64,000 nucleotides of DNA from Bacillus sp. FJAT-28004 (GCF_001280845.1 NZ_LGHP01000001.1:801905-865904), one strand, 5' to 3'; shown: positions 18,933-27,975, counted from the first letter of the stretch. The notes: generated from the sequence alone by a model not told the origin. Made by a program: numbers and translations.

Positions 18933-18957
18933 TATACAAAAAGTATATTTACTATAC
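18933..18957. promoter_or_regulatory. TATAC/GTATA operator array upstream of hxlR
   Basis: Three half-sites alternate with exact five-base spacers: TATAC (18933-18937), GTATA (18943-18947), TATAC (18953-18957). Neighbouring pairs form two overlapping perfect inverted repeats with a 10-base period. The position, about 85-110 bases before the HxlR start and behind the eamA stop, suggests autoregulation. Confidence 0.5.
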
Positions 18958-18992
18958 AAAAGTTAGAAAAAAACAGAAAAAGTTATCGCTCC

Positions 18993-19838
18993 TCACAGCC
19001 GAATAACGATCAACCCGAGAATGGTACAAGCAAAGGCTGTCCATTGTACAATCGTTAACTTCTCTTTATAAAAAATAATAGCGCCAGCTGCTACAACGAG
19101 ACTGTTCGTTGCGAAGATAGGAGCAGCCAGATTCGCTTGACCAGTAGCAATCGCAATCGCATACAGCTGTAATCCTCCATATGAAAACAGACCGGCTATA
19201 ATCCCGAGCCAAAGCCCAGTCCGCTTAGCAGAACGTGCAGCCGTTGTTTTGACAGGAATGAGAAACCAGCATAAGGAGAGAGCGTATGCAATAAATAGAA
19301 TTGGGGCGCTAGGAAGTCCTAATTCATCGGTTACTTTTAATCCGCCATTTCGCAGCGCAAATAGCACAACCGCCAAAAAGACGAGAACGAACCATCGCTT
19401 TTCTGTAATCGTGAGAGGTTCTTTCCTTCTATGAGCAATAAAGATTACGGCAAGCAAAAGCAGCGTAATACCGATAGCCTCAGTGGCGCTAAGCGGTTCG
19501 TTATACCACAAGGTTGCCAATGCGATAACCAATATGATGTTCATATTCGTTAGAGGAGAGGTCAGGCTGGCAGGACCATAATGCAGTGCTTTCATAAACA
19601 AAGCGTTTCCCCATGCGGAGCCTGCTCCAATAATGATGCCAGCTATCCACAACTTCGGATTTGCAAGAAAGGAAAAAGTTCCTTCGAGCGCTGCATGCAC
19701 GCCGAAGCCGAGGGTTCCGGAAGCATACAGTCCGAGCAGAAGCGTTCTTGTAGAGCCGCCACGCATTTGTGATACTTTCATCCACCAGCCCGCTAGTCCA
19801 AATAAAATTGCGCTGCTGATGGCCGTAATGAGCCACAT
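18993..19838 (-). CDS. EamA family drug/metabolite transporter
   Basis: A 281-residue inner-membrane protein of the DMT superfamily with ten predicted helices formed by two EamA repeats (about residues 1-130 and 145-281). It starts MWLITAISSAILFGLAGWWM and ends LGLIVIRL. GAGGGGTTG precedes the ATG. Substrate cannot be read from the sequence. It lies directly upstream of hxlR in the same direction, with about 140 bases between them that contain the operator array. Confidence 0.85.
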   Translation of the reverse strand: MWLITAISSAILFGLAGWWMKVSQMRGGSTRTLLLGLYASGTLGFGVHAALEGTFSFLANPKLWIAGIIIGAGSAWGNALFMKALHYGPASLTSPLTNMNIILVIALATLWYNEPLSATEAIGITLLLLAVIFIAHRRKEPLTITEKRWFVLVFLAVVLFALRNGGLKVTDELGLPSAPILFIAYALSLCWFLIPVKTTAARSAKRTGLWLGIIAGLFSYGGLQLYAIAIATGQANLAAPIFATNSLVVAAGAIIFYKEKLTIVQWTAFACTILGLIVIRL

Positions 19839-19854
19839 CGATTTTCAACCCCTC

Positions 19855-19870
19855 AAATTTGTTACACAAA
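19855..19870. promoter_or_regulatory. Inverted repeat before eamA
   Basis: ATTTGT-TAC-ACAAAT is a perfect 6-3-6 inverted repeat about 20 bases upstream of the eamA start, a possible operator. Confidence 0.3.
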
Positions 19871-19917
19871 TGAAATAGTTCTGTTATCGTCTCATTACAT
19901 TAGTGGGCTATTATAAT

Positions 19918-19978
19918 AAACAAGACCCCCTTTTAATATATCCTTTAGGACCTGCGACGTGCAGGTCCACTTTTTTTT
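19918..19978 (+). ncRNA. Candidate small RNA with its own terminator
   Basis: A strong hairpin GGACCTGC/GCAGGTCC at 19948-19968 followed by eight T at 19971-19978 terminates plus-strand transcription, yet both flanking genes are on the minus strand. TATAAT lies at 19912-19917, and a C-rich stretch AGACCCCCTTTT follows at about 19923-19934. I see no good -35 element. The architecture (short transcript, C-rich unpaired segment, terminator) resembles RoxS/RsaE-type regulatory RNAs, but no homology is claimed. Confidence 0.35.
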
Positions 19979-20000
19979 GTCTGCATTATTTCTCGAACGC

Positions 20001-20810
20001 TTATATCGGTACAATAACCTGCTGGCGCTTACGATAATAAACCCACTGTGAGAAGCCAATTTCCTTCAGTCTTTTTTGAACAAGCTCAAATTCATCGCCG
20101 ACTCTGCTCGGCAAATGCGCATCCGAACCGAAGGTTACATTTACGCCGAAATGAAGTGCACGCTCCAGAATTGCATCCGCTGGATACCATCCGCCAACAT
20201 CTTTGGTGCTTCCCGATGTATTAATCTCTATGGAAACGCCGCACTCGGCAATCGTCTGCAACGCACCGTCAATATCCTTATTCGCAGGAATGTCAGAGAA
20301 AGCAGGGTAATAGCCCTTCATCGCATCGATATGTCCCAAAATATCAAACATGCCGCTGCGTGCAGATTGCTTGATAAGATCGTAGTAGCTTTGTTTCACT
20401 TCAATATGCTGCTGCTCATTTAAGTTTTTCCAGCGATTGCGATTGAATATACTGACATCGCCAACTTGATGCACGGAACCGATGATATAATCGAAGGGCA
20501 CGCCTTCATATGCTTTTTTGTAACTGTCCAGATGATTAGGGAAAAAATCCGATTCTACTCCAAGCATGACCTCGATTTTGCCCGCGTATTTCTCCTTTAA
20601 ACGCAATACTTCATTAACATAATTGGTGAAATCGCTTCTTGCCATTGCAATACCCGGCGAAGGCTGATCATTCTCATGATAGAAGTAAGGGGAATGATCC
20701 GAGATGCCGATAACTTGAAGACCTGCTTTCAGGCCAGCAATAATATAATCTTCAATATTGCCATCGGCATGACCGCATCTGAAATGATGAGTATGTAAAT
20801 CGAATTTCAT
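20001..20810 (-). CDS. hisJ: PHP-domain histidinol-phosphatase
   Basis: A 269-residue HisJ-type phosphatase that would hydrolyse L-histidinol phosphate in histidine synthesis. The PHP metal site begins FDLHTHHFRCGHADG, with further ligands in GISDHSPY, GVESDFFP, DYIIGSVHQV, ILGHIDAMKGY, and FGSDAHLPSRVGD. GGAGAGA precedes the ATG. No other his gene is nearby, as is common for hisJ in Bacillales. Other PHP-family activities cannot be excluded from sequence alone. Confidence 0.85.
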   Translation of the reverse strand: MKFDLHTHHFRCGHADGNIEDYIIAGLKAGLQVIGISDHSPYFYHENDQPSPGIAMARSDFTNYVNEVLRLKEKYAGKIEVMLGVESDFFPNHLDSYKKAYEGVPFDYIIGSVHQVGDVSIFNRNRWKNLNEQQHIEVKQSYYDLIKQSARSGMFDILGHIDAMKGYYPAFSDIPANKDIDGALQTIAECGVSIEINTSGSTKDVGGWYPADAILERALHFGVNVTFGSDAHLPSRVGDEFELVQKRLKEIGFSQWVYYRKRQQVIVPI

Positions 20811-20854
20811 TTTTATCTCTCCTAGTTGATTGTCTGTTGGATGCTTCTTATCGA

Positions 20855-21757
20855 CTATTCGCTGCTGATGAATTGATGTTCAGGCATACCTTTTAAGTCA
20901 CTCAAAAATTGCTGCATTGCCGTGCTGATGTAACGTCCTGATTTATAGACCACTCCGACAGGATGACTCATCTCAAGTTCGTTGACCTTTATCATCTTTA
21001 GTGTACCCAGTCGGAGCTCGTTTGCTATTGCAAGTTTTGAAACGACTGCGGCACCTAGATTAATTTCAACCATACGCTTCACTTCCTCGCTGCTGGAAAC
21101 CTCCATGACGATATTGGGTTGAATATTGTATTTGCGAAATATTTGATCGACAAATTTCCGGCCAAGCGTATCAGGAGCAAGCATAATCATTGGAATGTCC
21201 TTGAGCGTGTCAACTGTCGTATGCGTCAACCTGCTCATTGGATGGGAAGGAGGAACAACGAGCTCAAACGTATCGTAATAAAGGACGGAAGAGGAAACGT
21301 TCGGATTTTTTTCAGTGAGATATGTAATCCCTATATCAACTGACCCGTTCTCGACACTGGCCATAACTTGGGATGAGGGCATGGAATGAATCGTTGTTTT
21401 AATTAAAGGAAATTGGTTATGAAAATAAGAAAGCACGCGCGGTAAAATCTGAATGGCGATCGATGCGGTAGTTCCGAGTAATATATGGCCTTGTGGCGTT
21501 AGATTCATATCGGAAAGCTTCTGCTTTAATTGCTCCACAATCGAAAGAACTTGCTCCGCATGCTCCAAAAAAACTTGACCGTGTTCCGTTAATGTAACCG
21601 GCTGATTACGGTTAATGAGGATCGTCTTGAATTCATCCTCGAGACTTTTAATTTGTGCCGATACGGCAGGCTGAGTGAGATTCAGCAATTCGCCGGCCTT
21701 CCTGAAACTCATCGTTTTGGATATCGTAAGGAGTGTTTCAAGCTGACTAATATTCAC
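20855..21757 (-). CDS. LysR family transcriptional regulator
   Basis: A 300-residue LysR-type regulator with helix-turn-helix at about residues 17-40 (FRKAGELLNLTQPAVSAQIKSLE) and an effector-binding domain that follows. Its overall look is closest to the CysL/CbbR branch. There is no divergent gene: the gene upstream, corA, points the same way, so the regulated target is not evident apart from itself. hisJ starts 44 bases downstream and may be cotranscribed. An inverted repeat (21803-21820) overlaps the probable promoter. Confidence 0.85.
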   Translation of the reverse strand: MNISQLETLLTISKTMSFRKAGELLNLTQPAVSAQIKSLEDEFKTILINRNQPVTLTEHGQVFLEHAEQVLSIVEQLKQKLSDMNLTPQGHILLGTTASIAIQILPRVLSYFHNQFPLIKTTIHSMPSSQVMASVENGSVDIGITYLTEKNPNVSSSVLYYDTFELVVPPSHPMSRLTHTTVDTLKDIPMIMLAPDTLGRKFVDQIFRKYNIQPNIVMEVSSSEEVKRMVEINLGAAVVSKLAIANELRLGTLKMIKVNELEMSHPVGVVYKSGRYISTAMQQFLSDLKGMPEHQFISSE

Positions 21758-21802
21758 GTCAATCCCCCTTTCATAGGTACAGAATGCTCAAATGCATATT
21801 TT

Positions 21803-21820
21803 ACTATTATAAAGTATAGT
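21803..21820 (-). promoter_or_regulatory. Promoter and inverted repeat of the lysR gene
   Basis: On the minus strand TATAAT (revcomp at about 21806-21811) follows TTGCTG at 17 bases. The repeat ACTAT-N8-ATAGT covers the -10 region, as expected of LysR autoregulation. Confidence 0.4.
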
Positions 21821-21832
21821 GGCCGTTACAGC

Positions 21833-21870
21833 AAAAAAGGCTGCAGCTCGTAAGGCATCAATTGCCCGTA
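21833..21870 (-). terminator. Terminator of corA
   Basis: Read leftward, a long interrupted stem (CTGCACTCGTAC with GTACGAG-like and CTGCAG segments) is followed by a run of six T. Confidence 0.8.
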
Positions 21871-21905
21871 CGAGTGCAGCACTGTAATTAATATGGCGCA
21901 GGTCT

Positions 21906-22841
21906 CTAGAGCCATTCCTTCTTGCGGAAAATGTAAAACATGCTAATGCCGAGCAGCAGCATGATGCCAAGTAAAATGTACGATCCTAATCGAAGGTGAA
22001 GACCTGGTATGAAATCAAAATTCATTCCATAGATGCCGGTTATAAAGGTGAGTGGCATGAAAATAGTCGTAATTGCTGTAAATACACGCATGATTTCATT
22101 GGCACGGTTAGATACGCTGGACTGATAAGCTTCACGTAAGTTCCCCATTAGATCGCGGTACGTATCGAAGGACTCGGCAATTTTTAAGGCGTTCTCGTAT
22201 ATATCGCTAAAATATTTTTGAAGTTGATCGTCAATGAGCTTCAAATCTTTTTTGTTAAGCGTTGCAATGACGTCGCGCTGTGGACCGAGCACCTTTTTGA
22301 GCCACAAAATTTCACCGCGCAGCCCGATGATTTCGTTCAAATGTGATTTTTTGGTATGCATTAATATATCTTCTTCAAGCGCTTCGATGCGGGTGTCGAT
22401 ACGGTCGCCAACAAGGAAGTAGTTATCGACAACAATGTCGACGAGATGATACAAGAAATAATCGGGCCGGCTGACCTCTTGTTCCCAGAGTACCGGTTTT
22501 AGTGAACGAAGCTCGTTAATTTTTTGTTTGGTAACCGTAATAATAAAGTGGCGGCCGAGAAAAATGTTCAGTGCTCTTAAGAATATCTCTTCATCATCGA
22601 ATCGTATACTGTTGATTACGATAAAGTAATGGCTTTCGTAAATTTCAATCTTAGGACGCTGCTCCTCTTCACTGAGACAATCCTCAACTGCAAGGTCATG
22701 CATGCTGAACAGCGGCTGCAAAACAGCAAGATCCTCCACATCAGCGTCGATCCAGTAAAATCCTTCTTTTGCGGGAATAAGTGTTTCGTTAATATCTTCA
22801 ATAGTAGTAAACATGCCATTGCTAACAAGACGGATTTTCAT
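21906..22841 (-). CDS. corA: Magnesium/cobalt transporter CorA
   Basis: A 311-residue CorA channel subunit. The N-terminal cytoplasmic alpha/beta domain and long stalk helix are followed by two C-terminal membrane helices, with the signature YGMNFDF (GMN selectivity loop) at the end of the first and the basic RKKEWL tail after the second. AGGAGTGA precedes the ATG. I do not see an M-box riboswitch upstream; a GC-rich inverted repeat at 22874-22902 is the only clear structure in the leader. Confidence 0.93.
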   Translation of the reverse strand: MKIRLVSNGMFTTIEDINETLIPAKEGFYWIDADVEDLAVLQPLFSMHDLAVEDCLSEEEQRPKIEIYESHYFIVINSIRFDDEEIFLRALNIFLGRHFIITVTKQKINELRSLKPVLWEQEVSRPDYFLYHLVDIVVDNYFLVGDRIDTRIEALEEDILMHTKKSHLNEIIGLRGEILWLKKVLGPQRDVIATLNKKDLKLIDDQLQKYFSDIYENALKIAESFDTYRDLMGNLREAYQSSVSNRANEIMRVFTAITTIFMPLTFITGIYGMNFDFIPGLHLRLGSYILLGIMLLLGISMFYIFRKKEWL

Positions 22842-22873
22842 CCGGAGTCACTCCTTTCTTTCTTCAGAGGAAA

Positions 22874-22902
22874 CTGCCGGCTGAATCGGACCTGGCCGGC
22901 AG
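22874..22902 (-). other. GC-rich hairpin in the corA leader
   Basis: CTGCCGGC pairs perfectly with GCCGGCAG around a 13-base loop, about 33-61 bases upstream of the corA ATG. There is no T-run after it, so it is not a simple terminator. Apart from this and the SAM riboswitch, I see nothing in the 517-base gap 22842-23358. Confidence 0.4.
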
Positions 22903-23149
22903 TAACCGTATTCGATAGTTTTCAGGCTTCGGTTGGTCGCCTTCCATGTCCTTATGCACCCCTTTATTAGTCAAATAAATGAAATAATTCTTGTTTAGTA
23001 TACTCCCGCGTCAGCTTTACATTCAAGCCTAAAAACAATCGTTTTTTTTCATCAAAATGTCAAGGATATGAATAGAGCATCTTGACGCGATTGACAGAAT
23101 GCATTAAAGTGAAGGTGAAATATAACCGCGGAAAATTGAATAGACTACT

Positions 23150-23322
23150 TTCTTATCAAGAGCAGGCGGAGGGACTAGCCCGATGAAGCCCGGCAACCGG
23201 CGTGTAAACGCACGGTGCTAATTCTTGCGGAAACTTTAATGTTTCTGAGAGATGAGAGAGGCGGATGGCTTATTTACTGAGCATACGACCTTTTCTCACA
23301 GCAGAAAGGGTCTTTTTCATGT
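23150..23322 (+). ncRNA. SAM-I (S-box) riboswitch
   Basis: The aptamer spans about 23150-23265: CTTATCAAGAGCAGGCGGAG then GGACTAGCCCGATGAAGCCC, GGCAACCGG, GGTGCTAATTCTTGC and GATGAGAGAGGCGG are canonical S-box blocks. A terminator GACCTTTTCT/AGAAAGGGTC with five T follows at 23288-23320. Binding of S-adenosylmethionine shuts off transcription of the metA-metI-metC genes behind it. Confidence 0.97.
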
Positions 23323-23358
23323 TCATGCGGTCAATCTGCCTCAAGAGGAGTGAAACTT

Positions 23359-24276
23359 ATGCCAATCAAAGTGCCAGACAACTTACCGGCTAAAGAAGTT
23401 TTAAACAACGAGAACATTTTCGTCATGGATGAGAGCGTTGCCTACCATCAGGATATTAGGCCGCTAAGAATCGCGATTTTGAACTTAATGCCAACCAAGG
23501 AAACAACCGAAACGCAGCTGCTTAGACTTATTGGCAATACGCCGTTACAAGTCGAAGTAGTGCTGCTGCATCCTAGAACACATACATCCAAAAACACTTC
23601 AGCCGATCATCTGGAATCTTTCTATAAAACATTCGATGAGATATCGGATGAATATTATGACGGGCTCATCATTACAGGCGCGCCAGTAGAGCATATGCCT
23701 TTCGAGGATGTAAACTACTGGGAAGAGCTGAAGGAGATTATGGATTGGAGCGCTAGACGCGTAACTTCAACTTTCCATATCTGTTGGGCTGCACAAGCTG
23801 GGCTCTATCATCACTTTAATGTTCCGAAATACAGTTTGGACAGCAAAATGTTCGGTGTGTTTCCACATACGATTGAAAAACGAAATGTTAATCTGCTAAG
23901 AGGCTTTGATGAAATGTTTTTTGTGCCGCAGTCTCGTCATACCGAGGTACGCCGCGAGGACATCGACTCCGTTGAGTCGCTTGATATTTTATCGGAATCA
24001 GCTGATTCAGGCGTATACATTGTGGCATCTAAAGATGGCAGACAAATTTTTGTTACAGGTCATTCTGAATATGATCCAACTTCACTTAAATATGAATATG
24101 ATCGGGATCAAGCCAAAGGGTTCCAAATAGATGTACCGAAAAATTATTACCCAGGTGATAACCCGGCAAATCCGCCGCTGTCAACCTGGCGTGCGCACGC
24201 AAACCTGTTATTCTCGAACTGGCTAAATTATTATGTTTATCAGCAAACACCGTATGATTTGGGTGGAGGCATTTAA
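23359..24276 (+). CDS. metA: Homoserine O-acyltransferase MetA, acetyl-CoA type
   Basis: First committed enzyme of methionine synthesis, transferring an acyl group to homoserine. The 305-residue protein keeps the catalytic Cys142 (in FHICWAAQ), His235 and Glu237 (in VTGHSEYD). Residue 111 is Glu ([10 protein letters not shown]); in this family Glu111 marks acetyl-CoA users while Gly111 marks succinyl-CoA users, so O-acetylhomoserine is the expected product. A GTG at 23350 is in frame, but AGAGGAG at 23344-23350 places the start at the ATG 23359, which also gives family residue numbering. Controlled by the SAM riboswitch upstream. Confidence 0.94.
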   Translation: MPIKVPDNLPAKEVLNNENIFVMDESVAYHQDIRPLRIAILNLMPTKETTETQLLRLIGNTPLQVEVVLLHPRTHTSKNTSADHLESFYKTFDEISDEYYDGLIITGAPVEHMPFEDVNYWEELKEIMDWSARRVTSTFHICWAAQAGLYHHFNVPKYSLDSKMFGVFPHTIEKRNVNLLRGFDEMFFVPQSRHTEVRREDIDSVESLDILSESADSGVYIVASKDGRQIFVTGHSEYDPTSLKYEYDRDQAKGFQIDVPKNYYPGDNPANPPLSTWRAHANLLFSNWLNYYVYQQTPYDLGGGI

Positions 24277-24303
24277 AACTATATTAGGGAGTGCTACATT
24301 ACA

Positions 24304-25467
24304 ATGAGGATAGAAAGCCATTTAGCTCAGATTGGATCTGTTAAAGAGCCTGTAACTGGGGCGATAAGCTTTCCAGTATACCAAGCAACAGCATTTCGTC
24401 ACCCTAAGCTAGGACAGAGTACAGGGTTTGATTATGCACGCACGAAAAGCCCTACAAGAGCTGTATTAGAAGAAGCGGCTGCACAATTAGAAGCAGGAGA
24501 TGCAGCATTTGCCTGTAGCTCCGGCATGGCGGCTCTGCAAACGATATTCGCTTTATTCAGCCAGGGCGATCATTTGATCGTATCTCTTGATTTATATGGC
24601 GGTACTTATCGCTTGCTAGAGCGGATCATGTCAAGGTTTGGTGTGACAGCATCGTATGTGGATACAAATGATATTGATGCCATGGCGGCATTATGGACGC
24701 CGAATACGAAAGCGGTTCTTATAGAAACACCAACGAATCCGCTTATGATGATTACAGATATTGAGAAAGTAACTGCATGGGCGAAGTCCAAAGGCTTGCT
24801 TACCATTGTGGACAATACGCTGCTTACGCCATTCTTCCAACGCCCAATTGAACTGGGTGCTGATATTATCATTCATAGCGCGACCAAATATTTAGGTGGC
24901 CACAATGACGTTCTTGCTGGTCTAATCGTAACAAAAGGCAAGGAGCTCTCGGATGAGATGGCATTCCTGCACAATTCCATCGGAGCGGTGCTTGGGCCTC
25001 AGGATTCATGGCTTCTAATGAGGGGAATGAAGACGCTTGCCCTTCGAATGGAGCGTCACCAGTATAATGCCACCACGATTGCCAACTATTTGCTTGAGCA
25101 TCCGGCGGTAGAGGATGTATATTATCCAGCATTGCCACATCATCCTGGACATGAGGTTCAGAATAGGCAATCCTCCGGCAATACAGGTATTTTCTCTTTC
25201 CGGTTAAAGGACGCTCGTTATGTGGAGCCGATTCTTCGTCACATTAAGCTAATTGCATTTGCTGAGAGTTTAGGCGGGGTTGAATCCTTGATGACGTATC
25301 CTTCGGTTCAGACGCATGCCGACATCCCTCTCGAAATTCGTCAAGCAATCGGCGTTGACGATCGTCTGCTTCGTTTCTCGGTCGGCATCGAACATGCGGA
25401 TGATTTGATCAGCGACTTAGCGCAAGCGCTCGAAGCTGCAAAACGTGAAATAGAGGAGGTTCAATAA
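24304..25467 (+). CDS. metI: Cystathionine gamma-synthase / O-acetylhomoserine thiolyase MetI
   Basis: A 387-residue PLP enzyme of the Cys/Met metabolism family. It would join O-acetylhomoserine with cysteine to give cystathionine, or with sulfide to give homocysteine. The PLP lysine lies in IIHSATKYLGGH; the phosphate-binding SSGMAAL and the YGGTYRL loop are present. GGGAGTG precedes the ATG. It sits between metA and metC in the order of the Bacillus metIC operon, so the gene symbol rests on order plus similarity. Confidence 0.9.
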   Translation: MRIESHLAQIGSVKEPVTGAISFPVYQATAFRHPKLGQSTGFDYARTKSPTRAVLEEAAAQLEAGDAAFACSSGMAALQTIFALFSQGDHLIVSLDLYGGTYRLLERIMSRFGVTASYVDTNDIDAMAALWTPNTKAVLIETPTNPLMMITDIEKVTAWAKSKGLLTIVDNTLLTPFFQRPIELGADIIIHSATKYLGGHNDVLAGLIVTKGKELSDEMAFLHNSIGAVLGPQDSWLLMRGMKTLALRMERHQYNATTIANYLLEHPAVEDVYYPALPHHPGHEVQNRQSSGNTGIFSFRLKDARYVEPILRHIKLIAFAESLGGVESLMTYPSVQTHADIPLEIRQAIGVDDRLLRFSVGIEHADDLISDLAQALEAAKREIEEVQ

Positions 25468-25470
25468 CCG

Positions 25471-26643
25471 ATGAGCAACGACAACAACAAAATTCAACCT
25501 CAAGATCGCCGTTTTGCAACGAAGCTGCTGCATTTCGGAGCTGAGATTGATGAGCATACAGGAGCATCAAGCGTACCTATTTATCAAGCTTCGACATTCC
25601 ATCATCATGATATTTTCAATCCGCCGCAATATGATTACAGCCGTTCCGGTAATCCAACACGCCAAGCGCTTGAGGATTACATCGCACTGCTTGAAGGCGG
25701 TGCTCGCGGCTTCGCATTTGCGTCAGGCATGGCAGCCATATCAACAACATTTCTGCTGCTGTCTGCTGGAGAGCATGTCATCTTAACGGAGGATGTATAC
25801 GGCGGAACTTACCGTTTGCTGACGACGATTTTGGATCGACTTGGCATTGAGTCTACCTTTGTAGATATGACGGATTTTGAAGCAGTTAAGGCGGCGCTTA
25901 AGCCAAATACGAAAGCAGTATTTATGGAGACGCCTTCCAACCCGACACTCAAAATTACAGATATTGCAGAGACGACAGCTTGGGCGAAAGAGCATGGCCT
26001 GCTTACACTGCTTGATAATACGTTTATGACTCCGTATCACCAGCGGCCAATCGAGCATGGCGTCGATATCGTCCTGCATAGTGCGACAAAGTTTCTTGGC
26101 GGCCATAGCGACGTGCTGGCGGGTCTTGCGGTTACCGCTGACGAAGGACTTGGCAAGCGCTTGAAGCAGCTCCAAAACGGAATGGGCACGGTTCTAAGCG
26201 CCCAAGAGTCATGGCTGTTAATGCGCGGCATGAAGACGCTGAAAGCTCGGATGGAATATAGCGAACAAAGCGCCCGCAGGCTTGCTGAATGGTTGTCTGA
26301 GCATAAGGAAGTAACGGCTGTTTATTACCCTGGTTTAAAGAATCATCCCGGCCGGGCCATACATGAGAAGCAGTCGCTTGGATACGGAGCTGTCGTATCC
26401 TTCGACGTAGGAAGCGGTGAACGTGCCAAAACATTGCTGAGCAAAGTTCAAATTCCTCTTGTAGCCGTAAGCTTGGGTGCAGTAGAGAGCATTCTTTCTT
26501 ACCCAGCGATGATGTCTCATGCTTCAATGCCTAGAGAAGTCCGTCATGCACGCGGCATTACAGATGGATTGGTTCGTTACTCGGTTGGCCTAGAGGATAT
26601 TGAGGATCTTATTGAAGATTTGGATAATGCTCTTCGCGCCTAA
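25471..26643 (+). CDS. metC: Cystathionine beta-lyase MetC
   Basis: A 390-residue PLP enzyme of the same family as its neighbour, expected to split cystathionine into homocysteine, pyruvate and ammonia. The PLP lysine is in VLHSATKFLGGHSDVLAGL and the ASGMAAI and YGGTYRLL motifs are conserved. The ribosome binding site GAGGAGG lies inside the last codons of metI, indicating translational coupling. The two paralogues look like an old tandem duplication. Which is synthase and which lyase is assigned by order and overall resemblance. Confidence 0.88.
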   Translation: MSNDNNKIQPQDRRFATKLLHFGAEIDEHTGASSVPIYQASTFHHHDIFNPPQYDYSRSGNPTRQALEDYIALLEGGARGFAFASGMAAISTTFLLLSAGEHVILTEDVYGGTYRLLTTILDRLGIESTFVDMTDFEAVKAALKPNTKAVFMETPSNPTLKITDIAETTAWAKEHGLLTLLDNTFMTPYHQRPIEHGVDIVLHSATKFLGGHSDVLAGLAVTADEGLGKRLKQLQNGMGTVLSAQESWLLMRGMKTLKARMEYSEQSARRLAEWLSEHKEVTAVYYPGLKNHPGRAIHEKQSLGYGAVVSFDVGSGERAKTLLSKVQIPLVAVSLGAVESILSYPAMMSHASMPREVRHARGITDGLVRYSVGLEDIEDLIEDLDNALRA

Positions 26644-26661
26644 AAGGGACGAAAAGAAAGG

Positions 26662-26700
26662 AAAGCACGGATGTTCTAACGAACATGCCGTGTTTTTCCT
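26662..26700 (+). terminator. Terminator of metA-metI-metC
   Basis: CACGGATGTTC pairs with GAACATGCCGTG (one bulged G) around a four-base loop, followed by five T. Confidence 0.85.
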
Positions 26701-26810
26701 TATTTCAGGGCGAGATGCCATCATACGGCGGGTGACTTGCACTAGAGATATATGTTAGGATGAAGTGATGGTTAGTATCAAAAAGAACGGACATAAGGAG
26801 GTCTTGCGGA

Positions 26811-27947
26811 ATGGGAACGTTGGACCATATTTTGGATAAAGCGTTGCGCGGTGAGCGAATTTCGCTCGAAGAAGGCATGGAATTGTTAGCCTCAGATCAG
26901 ATTGAAAAGATGGGGCATGTGGCAAATCAAATAATGCTGAAGCATCATCCAGAACCAATAACGACGTTTGTCGTTGGTCGAAATGTGAACTACACGAACG
27001 TATGTGATGTTTATTGCCGCTTTTGCGCGTTTTATCGCGCTCCAGGCTCTAAAGAAGGTTATGTACTGCCTGACGATACGATTTTGAACAAAATTCAAGA
27101 AACGATCGACGTTGGCGGTACCGAAATTTTGATGCAGGGCGGTACGAATCCAGATTTGTCGTTTACGTATTATTTGGATCTGCTTCGCAAAATCAAACAG
27201 CAATTCCCGGGTATAACGATGCACTCGTTCTCTCCAGCAGAAATTCAGAAGATGAAGGTTGTATCAAATGGCCTTTCCCTCGATGAAGTCATTAGACAGC
27301 TGCATGATGCTGGACTTGATTCTTTGCCTGGCGGCGGTGCTGAAATTTTGGATGACCGCACACGTCGCAAGATCAGCCGCATGAAGGGCTCTTGGACAGA
27401 CTGGATGGACGTTATGAAATCTGCGCACCGTCATGGCATGAATACGACAGCAACGATGGTGTATGGACTTGGTGAAACCGTTGAAGAGCGAGCATTACAT
27501 ATGCTGCGCATCCGTGATGCTCAAGATGAATGCATCGCGAACAAATATGATTCGACGGGCTTCTTGGCGTTTATCTCATGGCCATTCCAGCCAGACAACA
27601 CAAACCTAAAGCTTGAGAAAGCTAAACCAGAGGAATATTTGCGTATTGTTGCGGCTAGCCGCATCATGCTTGATAATATTCCGAATTTCCAATCCTCATG
27701 GGTGACGATGGGTCCTGAGATGGGCAAGTTATCGTTATCTTATGGCTGCAATGACTTTGGAAGCACCATGATTGAGGAAAATGTCGTTTCCGCTGCCGGA
27801 ACGACACATAAAGTAAACATTGAACTTATTCTTCAGCTTATTCGTGAGTGCGGCAAAATTCCAGCTCAACGTGATACGAAATATAATATTTTGAAGCTTT
27901 ACAATGAATCCGATAAAGCTGATCTAGATTTCGTCATGCAAAATTAG
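26811..27947 (+). CDS. mqnC: Cyclic dehypoxanthinyl futalosine synthase MqnC
   Basis: A 378-residue radical SAM enzyme of the futalosine route to menaquinone; it cyclises dehypoxanthine futalosine. The CX3CX2C cluster motif is at Cys65, Cys69, Cys72 (CDVYCRFC), followed by GGTEILMQGG. The downstream LPGGGAEILDDRTR and YGLGET segments fit the MqnC family rather than the related MqnE. AAGGAGG precedes the ATG. No other mqn gene is in the window, so the pathway genes are scattered. Confidence 0.92.
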   Translation: MGTLDHILDKALRGERISLEEGMELLASDQIEKMGHVANQIMLKHHPEPITTFVVGRNVNYTNVCDVYCRFCAFYRAPGSKEGYVLPDDTILNKIQETIDVGGTEILMQGGTNPDLSFTYYLDLLRKIKQQFPGITMHSFSPAEIQKMKVVSNGLSLDEVIRQLHDAGLDSLPGGGAEILDDRTRRKISRMKGSWTDWMDVMKSAHRHGMNTTATMVYGLGETVEERALHMLRIRDAQDECIANKYDSTGFLAFISWPFQPDNTNLKLEKAKPEEYLRIVAASRIMLDNIPNFQSSWVTMGPEMGKLSLSYGCNDFGSTMIEENVVSAAGTTHKVNIELILQLIRECGKIPAQRDTKYNILKLYNESDKADLDFVMQN

Positions 27948-27975
27948 TGCCTCTTAGGCATATAAGTAGCGAAAA

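Noticed and set aside
22842..22980. Possible M-box magnesium riboswitch before corA.
   Set aside because: I compared the leftward leader with the M-box blocks and found no match beyond a short ACTGCC; only a GC-rich hairpin is present.
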